Origin: Lentisphaeria bacterium UBA1732
GTDB lineage: Bacteria; Verrucomicrobiota; Lentisphaeria; Victivallales; UBA1829
Direction: 5' to 3'
Assembly: GCA_002315855.1 (NCBI GenBank)
Contig: DCIG01000069.1
Coordinates: 1 to 49,996, forward strand
DNA: 49,996 nt
Part shown: positions 26,489 through 34,441 of the stretch, piece after piece
Layout: each line of letters opens with the position of its first letter
Position numbering within the stretch: position 1 is the stretch's first letter
Program-made: the position numbers and the translations under genes
Notes under the pieces: model-generated
Database searches by the model: none
What the model was told of the DNA's origin: nothing
Seen by the model: only the letters and a program-made list of their open reading frames with translations

Positions 26489-26612
26489 GGCAAACCTGAA
26501 ATTCGATTAGCTGTTTTTTCTGAACCTGTTTTCAAAAAAGCTGGACTTTATGCAGGATGTTTTCATTTGTCCGCATCTTTGAAAAAAGCTCTCAAAAAAA
26601 GAATATTGAAAT

Positions 26613-26641
26613 AACATACAACGCTTTTTAAAGTAATGCAA
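26613..26641 (-). promoter_or_regulatory. Predicted promoter of the oppD-mutL-nadE gene set
   Basis: On the minus strand TTGCAT (26641-26636), a 17-bp spacer and TATGTT (26618-26613) lie about 125 bp upstream of the oppD-like start. It is the best pair of hexamers in the 260-bp gap, which otherwise is AT-rich and without open frames. No clear uvrC terminator is seen in the same gap. Confidence 0.5.
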
Positions 26642-26748
26642 AGAAGAAAATGTTTTTTATGGCTATTTTCGGCATTTTTTCAACGATACGGCATCAAAAA
26701 GATAAAAAGGTGTACCGATGAAGATTTGGAGAAAAGTCGGGGAATGGA

Positions 26749-28239
26749 TCAGAGAGGATCAACCGCACCATCCGAAGCATGGGCTTTCAGGTAATCGCAA
26801 ACGGTTCTCGCAAACTCAAGACCGATTCCTTTCACACGCATGGAAATCATTTCCGGCGTGGCGGAACGGAGTGCACGAACCGAACCGAATTCTTTCAGAA
26901 GAGCTTGTTTTCGGACTTCACCGATTCCCTCGATTTCATCAAGAAGTGAGTTTTTGATGGTATTCAGGCGCAAGGACCGGTGATAGGTAATGGCAAAACG
27001 GTGTGCTTCATCACGAACCGCGCGCAGGAGTTTCGAGGCGTTTCCTTCGAGCGGGAGTTGAATGGACTGGGAGCAGCCGGGAATAAAGACTTCCTCATGT
27101 TTTTCCGCAAGCCCGATGACGGGAAGCGGCGGACAATGGATTTTCACAAGCGCGTCAATGGCACTGGAAAGCTGACCTTTTCCGCCATCGACCATCAGCA
27201 GTTCAGGAAGAGGTTTATGTTCTTCTATGAGGCGCAGAAAATGACGGGTAACGGCTTCCTTCATCATGGCAAAGTCATTCGGACCGGTAACAGTACGAAT
27301 ACGAAAACGTCGATATTTCTTTTTGTCGGGACGGCCATCTGTGAAATGCACCATGCTTGCCACGGCAAGTGTACCGGAAATATTGGAAATATCGAAACAT
27401 TCAATATTCCGGGGAAGAATGGGAAGTTCCAGTTCGGAGGCAAGTTCTTTTACAGCTTCGGGGCCGGGCGACAAGGATGGCAGACTGATGATGGAAAGAT
27501 TGTGGCGGAGACCGGGGCGCAGGCAATCCAGATTGTCGGCAATATCCCGGAAAAGAGCGGCTTTCTCAAACTGCTGCGCATTGGCGGCATCTATCATTTT
27601 CTGTTTGAGAATCTCGGCAATGCCGCCGATATGTCCATTCAGAACATCAATCAGGGCATCAATCCGTTTCCGGTAGTCTTCCTTGGTTACTTCGCCGATG
27701 CAGGGACGGCAGCAATCGCGAACAGTTCCTGCAAGGCAGTGCGCACGGTCTTCCGGCATAGGCTCGGCACAGCGGCAGACGCGAATCCCGAAATGGCGGA
27801 CAAGAAAATCCGCCGTCTGATGAAGTGCACCGCCTTTCGGAAATGGACCGAAATAAAGGCAGGAATCGTCTTTTTTGAGACGGGCGAACCGAAGACGGGG
27901 AAACGATTCCGCCGGGTCGATTTTCAGCATCAAATAGCGTTTGTCATCCCGCATCAGAATATTGTAATGAGGTGCATATTCCTTAATGAGACGGGATTCC
28001 AGAAGAAGGGCTTCATCTTCGGAATGAACTGTAATGGTTTCCCATGTTTCGATGGAGTGGACAAGAGAGCGGAGTTTCGGGTCTGCATAACGCATTCGGG
28101 ACTCCTGAAAATACTGGCTCATTCGGCGGCGAAGATTTGCGGCTTTCCCCACATAAATAACCGTGCCGAAACGGTCGCGGTAAATGTAACAGCCCGGCTT
28201 GTCGGGAATCCGGGATGGAATAAATTGTGCTCTTGCCAT
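26749..28239 (-). CDS. uvrC: Excinuclease ABC subunit C, short form
   Basis: UvrC makes both incisions in nucleotide excision repair. The 496-residue protein has the GIY-YIG nuclease (GCYIY at 16-20, VIYVG at 27-31, Glu in LLLESRLI), a Cys-rich part (154-181), the UVR motif that contacts UvrB (about 208-240), the RNase H-like nuclease (ECFDIS with Asp283, MVDGGKGQL with Asp351, RDEAHRFA with His413) and a C-terminal HhH pair (433-490). The gap from the UVR motif to ECFDIS is about 40 residues, against about 140 in E. coli UvrC, so a whole segment is missing while all catalytic residues remain. It is the last gene of glgA-queA-uvrC. Confidence 0.96.
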   Translation of the reverse strand: MARAQFIPSRIPDKPGCYIYRDRFGTVIYVGKAANLRRRMSQYFQESRMRYADPKLRSLVHSIETWETITVHSEDEALLLESRLIKEYAPHYNILMRDDKRYLMLKIDPAESFPRLRFARLKKDDSCLYFGPFPKGGALHQTADFLVRHFGIRVCRCAEPMPEDRAHCLAGTVRDCCRPCIGEVTKEDYRKRIDALIDVLNGHIGGIAEILKQKMIDAANAQQFEKAALFRDIADNLDCLRPGLRHNLSIISLPSLSPGPEAVKELASELELPILPRNIECFDISNISGTLAVASMVHFTDGRPDKKKYRRFRIRTVTGPNDFAMMKEAVTRHFLRLIEEHKPLPELLMVDGGKGQLSSAIDALVKIHCPPLPVIGLAEKHEEVFIPGCSQSIQLPLEGNASKLLRAVRDEAHRFAITYHRSLRLNTIKNSLLDEIEGIGEVRKQALLKEFGSVRALRSATPEMISMRVKGIGLEFARTVCDYLKAHASDGAVDPL

Positions 28240-28260
28240 AATGCGCCCTGCTGCGGCGAA

Positions 28261-29313
28261 TCAAATATGACCCGTAATCAGCATACAATCGCCATAACTG
28301 AAAAATCGCATTCTTTCCCGCACAGCCATCGCATACGCCTGGCGAATCGGATCCATGCCGGCAAAGGCGGAGACCAGCATCAAGAGCGTGCTTTTCGGCA
28401 AGTGGAAATTGGTGAGGAGCATATCGGCGGATTGAATGCGGTACGGAGGATAAATGTAAATGGATGTGGAACCGCGCTGAGGTGTAAAAATGCCATCCTG
28501 TGAAACACAGGTTTCCAAGGTGCGGAGCGAGGTCGTTCCAACCGCAAGGATTCGACCGCCATTCGCACGAATCCGATTCAGAGTTTCGGCGGCATGAGGA
28601 GAGAAATCAAAGATTTCTTCGTGCATGGGGTGATCTTCGATATTTTCCTCGGAAACAGGTTTGAATGTGCCTGCACCGACGTGAAGAGTCAGCTCAACCC
28701 GTTCAACTCCTTTAAGCCGGAGTTTTTCAAATGTTTCTTCGGTGAAATGCAATCCGGCAGTAGGAGCTGCAACCGCACCTTTGATACTGGCGTAAATCGT
28801 CTGATAGCGGTCGGCATCCATCGGCTGATCAGGACGTTTGATATACGGGGGCAGGGGGAGATGTCCGCATACTGCAAAAAGCTCTTTCGCATCATTTCCG
28901 GAAAGGTCAATGACACAGGTCCCGTCGGGAAGTTTTTCTGCAACTTCGACGATGAAATCCGTAAGTTCATGGTTGGATGCACGGAGACGGAGCAATCCGC
29001 CCGCATTGAGACGTTTTGCACCTTTTACCATGCAAATCCAGCGGTTTCCCGTAGACGGAGAAAGAAAGAACAACTCAATTTCAGCCCCGGTGGGTTCCTT
29101 GCGGGCAAACATGCGGGCAGGAATGACACGGGTATTGTTGATGACAATGGCATCGCCTTCGTGAAGAAAATCAGGAATATCCTGAAACGGATGAATGACA
29201 GGGGGCAAATCGAATGGATTTAGCACAAGCATCCGGTCGCTTCCGCGAACTTGTGCAGGTTCCTGTGCGATTAATTCTTCGGGAAGTTCGTAGTCGAAAT
29301 CACTGATGTGCAT
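28261..29313 (-). CDS. queA: S-adenosylmethionine:tRNA ribosyltransferase-isomerase
   Basis: QueA transfers and isomerises the ribosyl part of AdoMet onto 7-aminomethyl-7-deazaguanine in tRNA, the step before queuosine. The 350-residue protein begins with the typical FDYELPEELIAQEPA and carries RDxxR-like DRMLVL, HVGAGTFKPV and the C-terminal TNFHLPKSTLLMLVSAFAG. The start lies inside the end of glgA (14-bp overlap), which couples the genes. Queuosine synthesis implies that tgt and queG/queH are elsewhere. Confidence 0.97.
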   Translation of the reverse strand: MHISDFDYELPEELIAQEPAQVRGSDRMLVLNPFDLPPVIHPFQDIPDFLHEGDAIVINNTRVIPARMFARKEPTGAEIELFFLSPSTGNRWICMVKGAKRLNAGGLLRLRASNHELTDFIVEVAEKLPDGTCVIDLSGNDAKELFAVCGHLPLPPYIKRPDQPMDADRYQTIYASIKGAVAAPTAGLHFTEETFEKLRLKGVERVELTLHVGAGTFKPVSEENIEDHPMHEEIFDFSPHAAETLNRIRANGGRILAVGTTSLRTLETCVSQDGIFTPQRGSTSIYIYPPYRIQSADMLLTNFHLPKSTLLMLVSAFAGMDPIRQAYAMAVRERMRFFSYGDCMLITGHI

Positions 29314-30766
29314 CCTGATACATCCGCTCGTAATTGCCGGCCGTGCGATCCCAGGAGAAATCTGCGGTCATGGCGTGTTTGATCATTTTCTTGAAAACAG
29401 CAGGGGCGTCCTGACGAATGGAAGCCGCCCAGACAATAGTGTTGTTGAGAGCTTCCGGCGTCAGGTCATAAAATACAAAACCCGTAGCACTTTCTTCGTT
29501 ATTATCCAGATTGACGACCGTATCGGCAAGACCGCCGGTATGACGAACAATCGGCAACGTGCCGCAGCGCATACTGTACATCTGATTCAGTCCGCAAGGT
29601 TCGTAGCGGGACGGCATAATGAAGAAGTCCGCACCCGCTTCCGTTAAATGCGAAACGGGGTTGGGGGCATATCCGATGTGTACGGCGAATTTGTCGGGAT
29701 ATTTGGTCGCAAGATACTTGAAATGACTTTCCAAACTGAAATCGCCGCTGCCAATCAGTATGAACTGGAAATCAAAGTTCCGGAGAAGATACTCCAGGCC
29801 TGATGCAAAAATATCAAGACCTTTCTGATACGCCAGACGTGAAATCGTGGCAAAAAGAGGGACTTCAGCCCGCTGTGGCAGATTGAAATGTGCTTGCAGG
29901 GCTTGTTTGCAAACAGCTTTGCCGGAAAGGTCTTTTGCTGTGAAATTGGCTGGGAGAAGCGCATCTTTTGCCGGATTCCATTCCTCGGTGTCTATGCCGT
30001 TGAGTATGCCGCGAAGTTTGCCGCGCGCCGCACAATGTCGCAGAGAGGGGTCAAGAGTGAAGCCAAATTCGGGTGTGAGGATTTCCTGCGCGTAGGTTTC
30101 ACTGACTGCATTGACCATATCGGCCGTCATGATGCCGCCGTGGAGGAAATTAATGCAGTCATGGTATTCGAGGCAGGTATAATTGAAATAATCCCAGCCC
30201 AACCCTGTCCATTGCATATTTTCTTTCGGGAAAATTCCCTGATAGCCGATATTGTGAATCGTGAGAATACTGCGGCAGTTCCAGAATGGTTTGCGTTCGC
30301 GGTAGAGGTCGCTTTTCAGGTAAACGCAAGCAAGTGCGGCGTGCCAGTCATTGGCATGGAGGACATCAGGATTCAGGTTCAGAAGCATGATGGTTTCCAT
30401 GGCGGCACGGCAGAAGAAAATAAAACGTTCTGCATTATCGTCATATTCCTTGCCGTCCCAGTCGTAAAGGCGGGGGCGGTCATAGAAACGGTCATATTCC
30501 AAAAACAAAAAAGTGAGGCTGTCGGAAAGTTTGAGGACGCGGAGACTGGCAAGCTCATTGTGGTCGCCGAACGGGACGGTCAGTTGATCAATCCTGTCCG
30601 TGTATGGAAGATTTTTGGATTCGATGAACTGACGGTAATAAGGCATGAAAACAGTAACCTGATGACCCCGTTCCGCCAGTTTTTTGGGCAGAATCCCGGA
30701 AACATCAGCAAGCCCGCCTGTTTTGGCATAAGGAATGGCTTCACTTGTTACCCAGAAAATATTCAT
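29300..30766 (-). CDS. glgA: Glycogen synthase (ADP-glucose type, GT5)
   Basis: GlgA extends alpha-1,4-glucan chains from ADP-glucose in the cytoplasm. The 488-residue protein starts with the GT5 pattern including the KTGGL substrate loop (about residues 15-19: AKTGGLADV), has HANDWHAAL, TIHNIGYQG and the C-terminal GT-B domain with FIMPSRYEPCGLNQMYSMRCGTLPIVR, of which the EPCGL block binds nucleotide-sugar. No glgB or glgC lies nearby. A copy of the TIR end with an outward TTGAAA at 30811-30816 is directly upstream and may serve as its -35 box. Confidence 0.96.
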   Translation of the reverse strand: MNIFWVTSEAIPYAKTGGLADVSGILPKKLAERGHQVTVFMPYYRQFIESKNLPYTDRIDQLTVPFGDHNELASLRVLKLSDSLTFLFLEYDRFYDRPRLYDWDGKEYDDNAERFIFFCRAAMETIMLLNLNPDVLHANDWHAALACVYLKSDLYRERKPFWNCRSILTIHNIGYQGIFPKENMQWTGLGWDYFNYTCLEYHDCINFLHGGIMTADMVNAVSETYAQEILTPEFGFTLDPSLRHCAARGKLRGILNGIDTEEWNPAKDALLPANFTAKDLSGKAVCKQALQAHFNLPQRAEVPLFATISRLAYQKGLDIFASGLEYLLRNFDFQFILIGSGDFSLESHFKYLATKYPDKFAVHIGYAPNPVSHLTEAGADFFIMPSRYEPCGLNQMYSMRCGTLPIVRHTGGLADTVVNLDNNEESATGFVFYDLTPEALNNTIVWAASIRQDAPAVFKKMIKHAMTADFSWDRTAGNYERMYQDAHQ

Positions 30767-30789
30767 GACATGACTCCATGTTTAAGATA

Positions 30790-30816
30790 AAGATAGCATG
30801 TTCAAGCTGATTTCAA
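30790..30816 (-). promoter_or_regulatory. Possible glgA promoter whose -35 box is a TIR end
   Basis: On the minus strand TTGAAA (30816-30811) lies within a TIR-end sequence, and TATCTT (30795-30790) follows after 15 bp, 23 bp upstream of the glgA start. The spacer is short, so the promoter is tentative. Confidence 0.35.
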
Positions 30817-30820
30817 AAAT
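30804..30820. repeat. Solo TIR end in the glgA leader
   Basis: AAGCTGATTTCAAAAAT matches the terminal repeat of the TIR element family over about 14 positions, without a second end or body nearby. It lies 38 bp upstream of the glgA start. Confidence 0.45.
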
Positions 30821-30838
30821 AAGAATGCAGGTTCAGAC

Positions 30839-31768
30839 TTAACCGCGCATTTGTTCGCGGGCTTGACGAAGACGAGCAAGTTCATATTCAGAAAGGCTGT
30901 TGATTCCGGTTCTTGATATTTTGTCCAGCAGGGCATCAAGTTCACGCTGCGAAACGGGCGGATTTTTGAAACCGCCGTTCACCGTGAAATGAGGCTCATC
31001 ATGGTTCGGTTCCTCCGCATGATAAGTCCATCCATCGGGCATTGAAGAACGATTGGACGAACGCTGAGAGCCGGACGAGAAGTTTGGTCCGCTGTTGTAT
31101 CGATGGGGATTGACCAGCCATTCAAGAGGATTCCATGCAATTTCGATTTTTAATGCAATAAGCGTATAAATCATGCCTGCCAGAAAACCTCCGATATGCG
31201 CCAGATATGCCACATGCCCGTGGTTGCCCTGTCCAAGCTGCTGAAGAACATCCAGCAGAAAGAAAACGATTGCCATGGTGCGGAGCTTGATGGGGAAGGG
31301 GATGAAAAGAATCATCATGGGAATATTCGGAGCCATCATGGCGGCGGTAATCAAAACCCCCATAACCGCGCCGCTTGCTCCCAGCAGAGAAACCGGCAAA
31401 TCCGTTGTCATGGAAAGTGCAAACCATAAGAAGTTTCCGGCTAATCCGCTGATTAAAAAAAGCGTTGTGAATTTTCTTGCGCCGATACGGGGTGCAACAA
31501 GTCCGCCGAAAATGTAAAGCGAGAACATGTTGAAGAAAAGATGGAAGAAATCCGCATGAATAAAGATGGCTGTAAGCGGCTGCCAGATTGCACCGGATAA
31601 GAAATCCTGCGGCGAAAACTCTAAATGGTATTTGATTTGAGGATCGCTGAAAAAGAGATAGGACACGACATTAATTGCAATCAGCACATAGAGACATGTG
31701 AGACCGCTTCTTGCTTTGTCGTCGAAAGAACCGGAGTTGTTTCTCATATATTGTCTGTCACGCAGCAT
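30839..31768 (-). CDS. Rhomboid-family intramembrane serine protease
   Basis: This 309-residue protein has about six transmembrane segments between residues 25 and 215, with the catalytic Ser in LLGASGAVMG and the catalytic His in LAHIGGFLAGM; the preceding HADFFHLFFNMFSL matches the family's HxxxxxxxN block. A soluble C-terminal part of about 90 residues ends with DALLDKISRTGINSLSEYE, a motif also seen at the end of Bacteroidetes-type rhomboids. Such proteases cleave membrane-protein helices; the target here is unknown. AAGGA about 10 nt upstream supports ATG 31768. Its transcript probably starts at the promoter at 31923-31951. Confidence 0.93.
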   Translation of the reverse strand: MLRDRQYMRNNSGSFDDKARSGLTCLYVLIAINVVSYLFFSDPQIKYHLEFSPQDFLSGAIWQPLTAIFIHADFFHLFFNMFSLYIFGGLVAPRIGARKFTTLFLISGLAGNFLWFALSMTTDLPVSLLGASGAVMGVLITAAMMAPNIPMMILFIPFPIKLRTMAIVFFLLDVLQQLGQGNHGHVAYLAHIGGFLAGMIYTLIALKIEIAWNPLEWLVNPHRYNSGPNFSSGSQRSSNRSSMPDGWTYHAEEPNHDEPHFTVNGGFKNPPVSQRELDALLDKISRTGINSLSEYELARLRQAREQMRG

Positions 31769-31802
31769 ATTGTTGTTTCCTTCATAAAAACAGAGAAAAT
31801 GG

Positions 31803-31823
31803 GACTGATTTCAAAAGTCATGA
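31803..31823. repeat. Solo TIR end in the rhomboid leader
   Basis: GACTGATTTCAAAAGTCATGA matches the left end of element copy A (GCTGATTTCAAAAGTCATTGA) nearly in full, but the body and second end are absent. It lies 35 bp upstream of the start codon, within the predicted leader. Confidence 0.55.
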
Positions 31824-31922
31824 TGCAGAAAGAACATGAACAATGATTTTTCTGGATTGCAAAAAACACAATCATGGACATGACAAATCCGAAATACTGT
31901 TCAGAATGCTCTTCACAATAAT

Positions 31923-31951
31923 AATATAGCGTTTGAAAACCGTATTTTCAA
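31923..31951 (-). promoter_or_regulatory. Predicted strong promoter of the rhomboid gene
   Basis: On the minus strand TTGAAA (31951-31946), a 17-bp spacer and TATATT (31928-31923) form a near-consensus sigma70 promoter. The leader to the rhomboid start would be about 150 nt. Confidence 0.65.
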
Positions 31952-31980
31952 GACAATGTGTGAAATCCGTATCAAGGAAT

Positions 31981-32016
31981 CGTGCGGAATGCGTAATAAA
32001 AGCGGCATCCCGCACG
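31981..32016. other. Stem-loop after the PL11 lyase gene
   Basis: CGTGCGGAATGC pairs with GCATCCCGCACG (one mismatch) around a 12-nt loop, 29 bp past the lyase stop. On the minus strand no T-run follows; on the plus strand GGATTTTTC follows. It may end or protect the lyase transcript. Confidence 0.5.
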
Positions 32017-32044
32017 GATTTTTCAAGGAATCAAGAGCAAGGCT

Positions 32045-34081
32045 TCATTTCTTTTTCAAGACAGTCCCGCGGAAATAAACGGGGGTGCCGTCTGCCGGAA
32101 TCAAATCCGGACCAAAATAAAAGCCGGTATGCGTGGGCTGATTGTAACAGGTATTCTGCGAAGCCACGCTGTTGCGGTAGACCGGGTCATGCAGGAACGT
32201 GTGGAATCGATATTCCGTGGGGGTAGTGGAAACATACAGGCGCAGAGCGGTACTGTCATCGGTGCGCATCAGAACTTCTTCGCGCCAGTCGCCCGCGATG
32301 TCGGCGGCAAGACATGGATTGGATTTCGTTCCGTTGTTGGCCGAGCAGCCGCGGAATGTAACCAGATTGTTGCATCGACGCTGGTTCCAGTCATATTTTG
32401 AAACGGTATTCCCGTTCAGCATTTCACGGAGGAGGTCGCCATCCCACCAAACGGCGAAGTTCACGGGGAGATTCGATGGTCCTTGGAGAGTGGTCGAGTT
32501 CGGATTGCTGTTGACGCCGCGTACAATTTCGCCTTTGATGTTGCGAAATCCGAAACCGCCGCCGCCCCACATTTCCACACCGTAATTTGTGGGATCGACG
32601 TCTGCTGCCATACAGCGTCCGACATCGGAACTGCTTTTCTGCTGTACAATAATCTTGCCGTTGGATGTTTCGCGGAAAGTAATGCCGGAACCGCCTTCGT
32701 GGCAGGCGAAAACCTGCAATCCGTCCATATCGGGGGCAAACTGGGTAACGTGCATGGCATCGCCATGTCCGAGACGGGTGGAGTAAAGACCTGTACCATC
32801 GTGGTCAATTGTACAGGACCCGTAAATGATTTCATCTTTGCCGTCATGGTCAACGTCTGCGGCATAGAGATTATGATTGCCCTGCGCTTCATAGGCTTTG
32901 CCGTTCTGCGTTTTTTCGGAATCGAAAACCCAGTGCGTTTTGAGCTTTTTCCCGTCCCAATCGAAAGCGGCAAGCACGGCACGGGAATAATAGCCGCGAC
33001 ACATGACTGCACTGGCATGTTCTCCGTCCAGGAAAGCAATGCAGGCGAGGTGGCGATCACTGCGGTTGGCATAGTTGTCGCCCCAGTCCATCATATTCCC
33101 GCGAGGCGGGATGTAATCAACCGTGTCGAGAACTTTGCCTGTTTTTCCGTCAAATACGCTCAAATATTCAGGACCGGAAATGATTCTGCCGCGATTGCGT
33201 GTGCCGGCGGGATTGATTCCTGTTTTGCGGAAGTCAACCGCAGGAACCTGCTCCATATCACTGCCGGGATCAACCCAATTTGCATTTTTGTCGCCGATGA
33301 CGCTCCCTGTGCCGTCCACAGTCCCGTCTGCGGTTTTGCAAATGAGTTCAGCTTTCCCGTCATTGTCAAAATCATAGACCATGAATTGCGTATAATGTGC
33401 GCCGGCACGAATGTTTTTGCCCAGATCAATGCGCCAAAGTTTTGTGCCGTTGAGCTTGTAGCAGTCAATCAGGACATTGCCGGTGTAGCCGTCATGAGCA
33501 TTGTCATGAGCATTGGATGGATCCCATTTCAGGAAGATTTCCAGTTCGCCGTCCCCGTCGGCATCACCGACCGAGCAATCGTTTGCGGAATACGTGTAGG
33601 ATTCATTTGCCGGAGTGATTCCGTCTTTTGGTTTGTCAAGTTTGATTTCGAGATAACCGGGTTGAGTTTTTGCGGGAAGCGTATAGGAAGATGCGGCTTT
33701 GTTCAGCTCCCGCCCATTGACAACCGGTTTGACGGAGTAGATACCTCCCTGAGTATTTTCGTCTTCAAAGAATGTTACATCCTGAATCGGGGTTTCATTG
33801 AGCTTTTTGCCATCGCGGTAAACGTTGAATGATATGCCGAACGGGTCTGTATTGAGATAGCGCCAGGTTACAAAAACAGTGGACGCATCTTTTCGGACTG
33901 CAATCAAGCCTCGGTCGAGTTTTTCCATTTGGAGCTTGGCATAATCGTAGGCTGTAGGCATTTTGAATTGAGGAATATCAGCAGGAATGGACGCTGACAG
34001 CTGCTTGTTCTGTGAAAGATCGGTACAGGCAGAAATCAGAAGTGCCGCTGCAATAACCGAATAGAATGGAAGATGCTTCAT
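32045..34081 (-). CDS. Rhamnogalacturonan lyase, PL11 family, predicted lipoprotein
   Basis: This 678-residue protein resembles YesW/YesX-type rhamnogalacturonan lyases, which cut the rhamnose-galacturonate backbone of pectin by beta-elimination. A signal peptide ends in LISAC, so Cys19 is probably lipidated and the enzyme exposed at the cell envelope. The N-terminal domain has MEKLDRGLIAV and a fibronectin-like stretch; the catalytic eight-bladed propeller starts near residue 165 with calcium-type loops such as VGDADGDGELEIFLKWD, YDFDNDGKAELICKTADG and AADVDHDGKDEIIYG. Pectin debris would be the substrate. The leader contains a full TIR element at 34127-34291. The transporter two genes upstream may import products (inference). 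Confidence 0.92.
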   Translation of the reverse strand: MKHLPFYSVIAAALLISACTDLSQNKQLSASIPADIPQFKMPTAYDYAKLQMEKLDRGLIAVRKDASTVFVTWRYLNTDPFGISFNVYRDGKKLNETPIQDVTFFEDENTQGGIYSVKPVVNGRELNKAASSYTLPAKTQPGYLEIKLDKPKDGITPANESYTYSANDCSVGDADGDGELEIFLKWDPSNAHDNAHDGYTGNVLIDCYKLNGTKLWRIDLGKNIRAGAHYTQFMVYDFDNDGKAELICKTADGTVDGTGSVIGDKNANWVDPGSDMEQVPAVDFRKTGINPAGTRNRGRIISGPEYLSVFDGKTGKVLDTVDYIPPRGNMMDWGDNYANRSDRHLACIAFLDGEHASAVMCRGYYSRAVLAAFDWDGKKLKTHWVFDSEKTQNGKAYEAQGNHNLYAADVDHDGKDEIIYGSCTIDHDGTGLYSTRLGHGDAMHVTQFAPDMDGLQVFACHEGGSGITFRETSNGKIIVQQKSSSDVGRCMAADVDPTNYGVEMWGGGGFGFRNIKGEIVRGVNSNPNSTTLQGPSNLPVNFAVWWDGDLLREMLNGNTVSKYDWNQRRCNNLVTFRGCSANNGTKSNPCLAADIAGDWREEVLMRTDDSTALRLYVSTTPTEYRFHTFLHDPVYRNSVASQNTCYNQPTHTGFYFGPDLIPADGTPVYFRGTVLKKK

Positions 34082-34126
34082 GGATTGCCTCGTCTTTGAA
34101 ATGAAGATAGTATGAATTTCCCAATA

Positions 34127-34291
34127 GAGCTGATTTCAAAAGTCATTGACGGAAAGATTTGAAAAAGAATCTTCGCGCAGTTGGCGAGAGTAGTTTGAGG
34201 TGGCTGCTTGGAACGCAACCGCCGAAAACGCTCTCCCGGCAAATGCCGAAGAGACTTTCAAAGCTCCCGGCAGGACTTATGAAATCAGCTC
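34127..34291 (+). repeat. TIR element, full copy A, in the PL11 lyase leader
   Basis: GAGCTGATTTCAAAAGTC at the left end and the complement of GAGCTGATTTCATAAGTC at the right end are inverted repeats with one mismatch over 18 bp. AATA flanks it on both sides (34123-34126 and 34292-34295), a probable target duplication. The 165-bp body holds no open frame. The right end is 3 bp from the -10 box of the lyase promoter, so the element forms most of the lyase 5' leader, and transcription would start within its terminal repeat. Confidence 0.92.
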
Positions 34292-34294
34292 AAT

Positions 34295-34322
34295 AATATA
34301 TCATGCAATCAGGCATGTTCAA
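34295..34322 (-). promoter_or_regulatory. Predicted promoter of the PL11 lyase gene
   Basis: On the minus strand TTGAAC (34322-34317), a 16-bp spacer and TATATT (34300-34295) precede the TIR element. The lyase start is at 34081, so a leader of about 205 nt is expected. Confidence 0.6.
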
Positions 34323-34351
34323 GCACAAATTGGGAAAATGACAAAAGAAAA

Positions 34352-34385
34352 GCCTCCGTAACAGTCGGTACAGCTAAACGGAGGT
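34352..34385 (-). terminator. Rho-independent terminator of guaB
   Basis: GCCTCCGT (34352-34359) pairs with ACGGAGGT (34378-34385; one end pair weak) around an 18-nt loop; on the minus strand TTTTCTTTT follows. It lies 57 bp past the guaB stop. Confidence 0.82.
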
Positions 34386-34441
34386 TCAAGAAGTGCTTAT
34401 AATCAGGGAAAATGAAGAATCTTTCCAGGTGAAAATGCAAA

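Noticed and set aside
26980..28503. Open frame of 507 codons on the + strand opposite uvrC and queA
   Set aside because: It spans two certain minus-strand genes and their junction; no domain is visible.
32483..33832. Open frame of 449 codons on the + strand opposite the PL11 lyase gene
   Set aside because: Antisense to a well-supported secreted lyase; composition reflects the Asp/Gly-rich repeats of the other strand.
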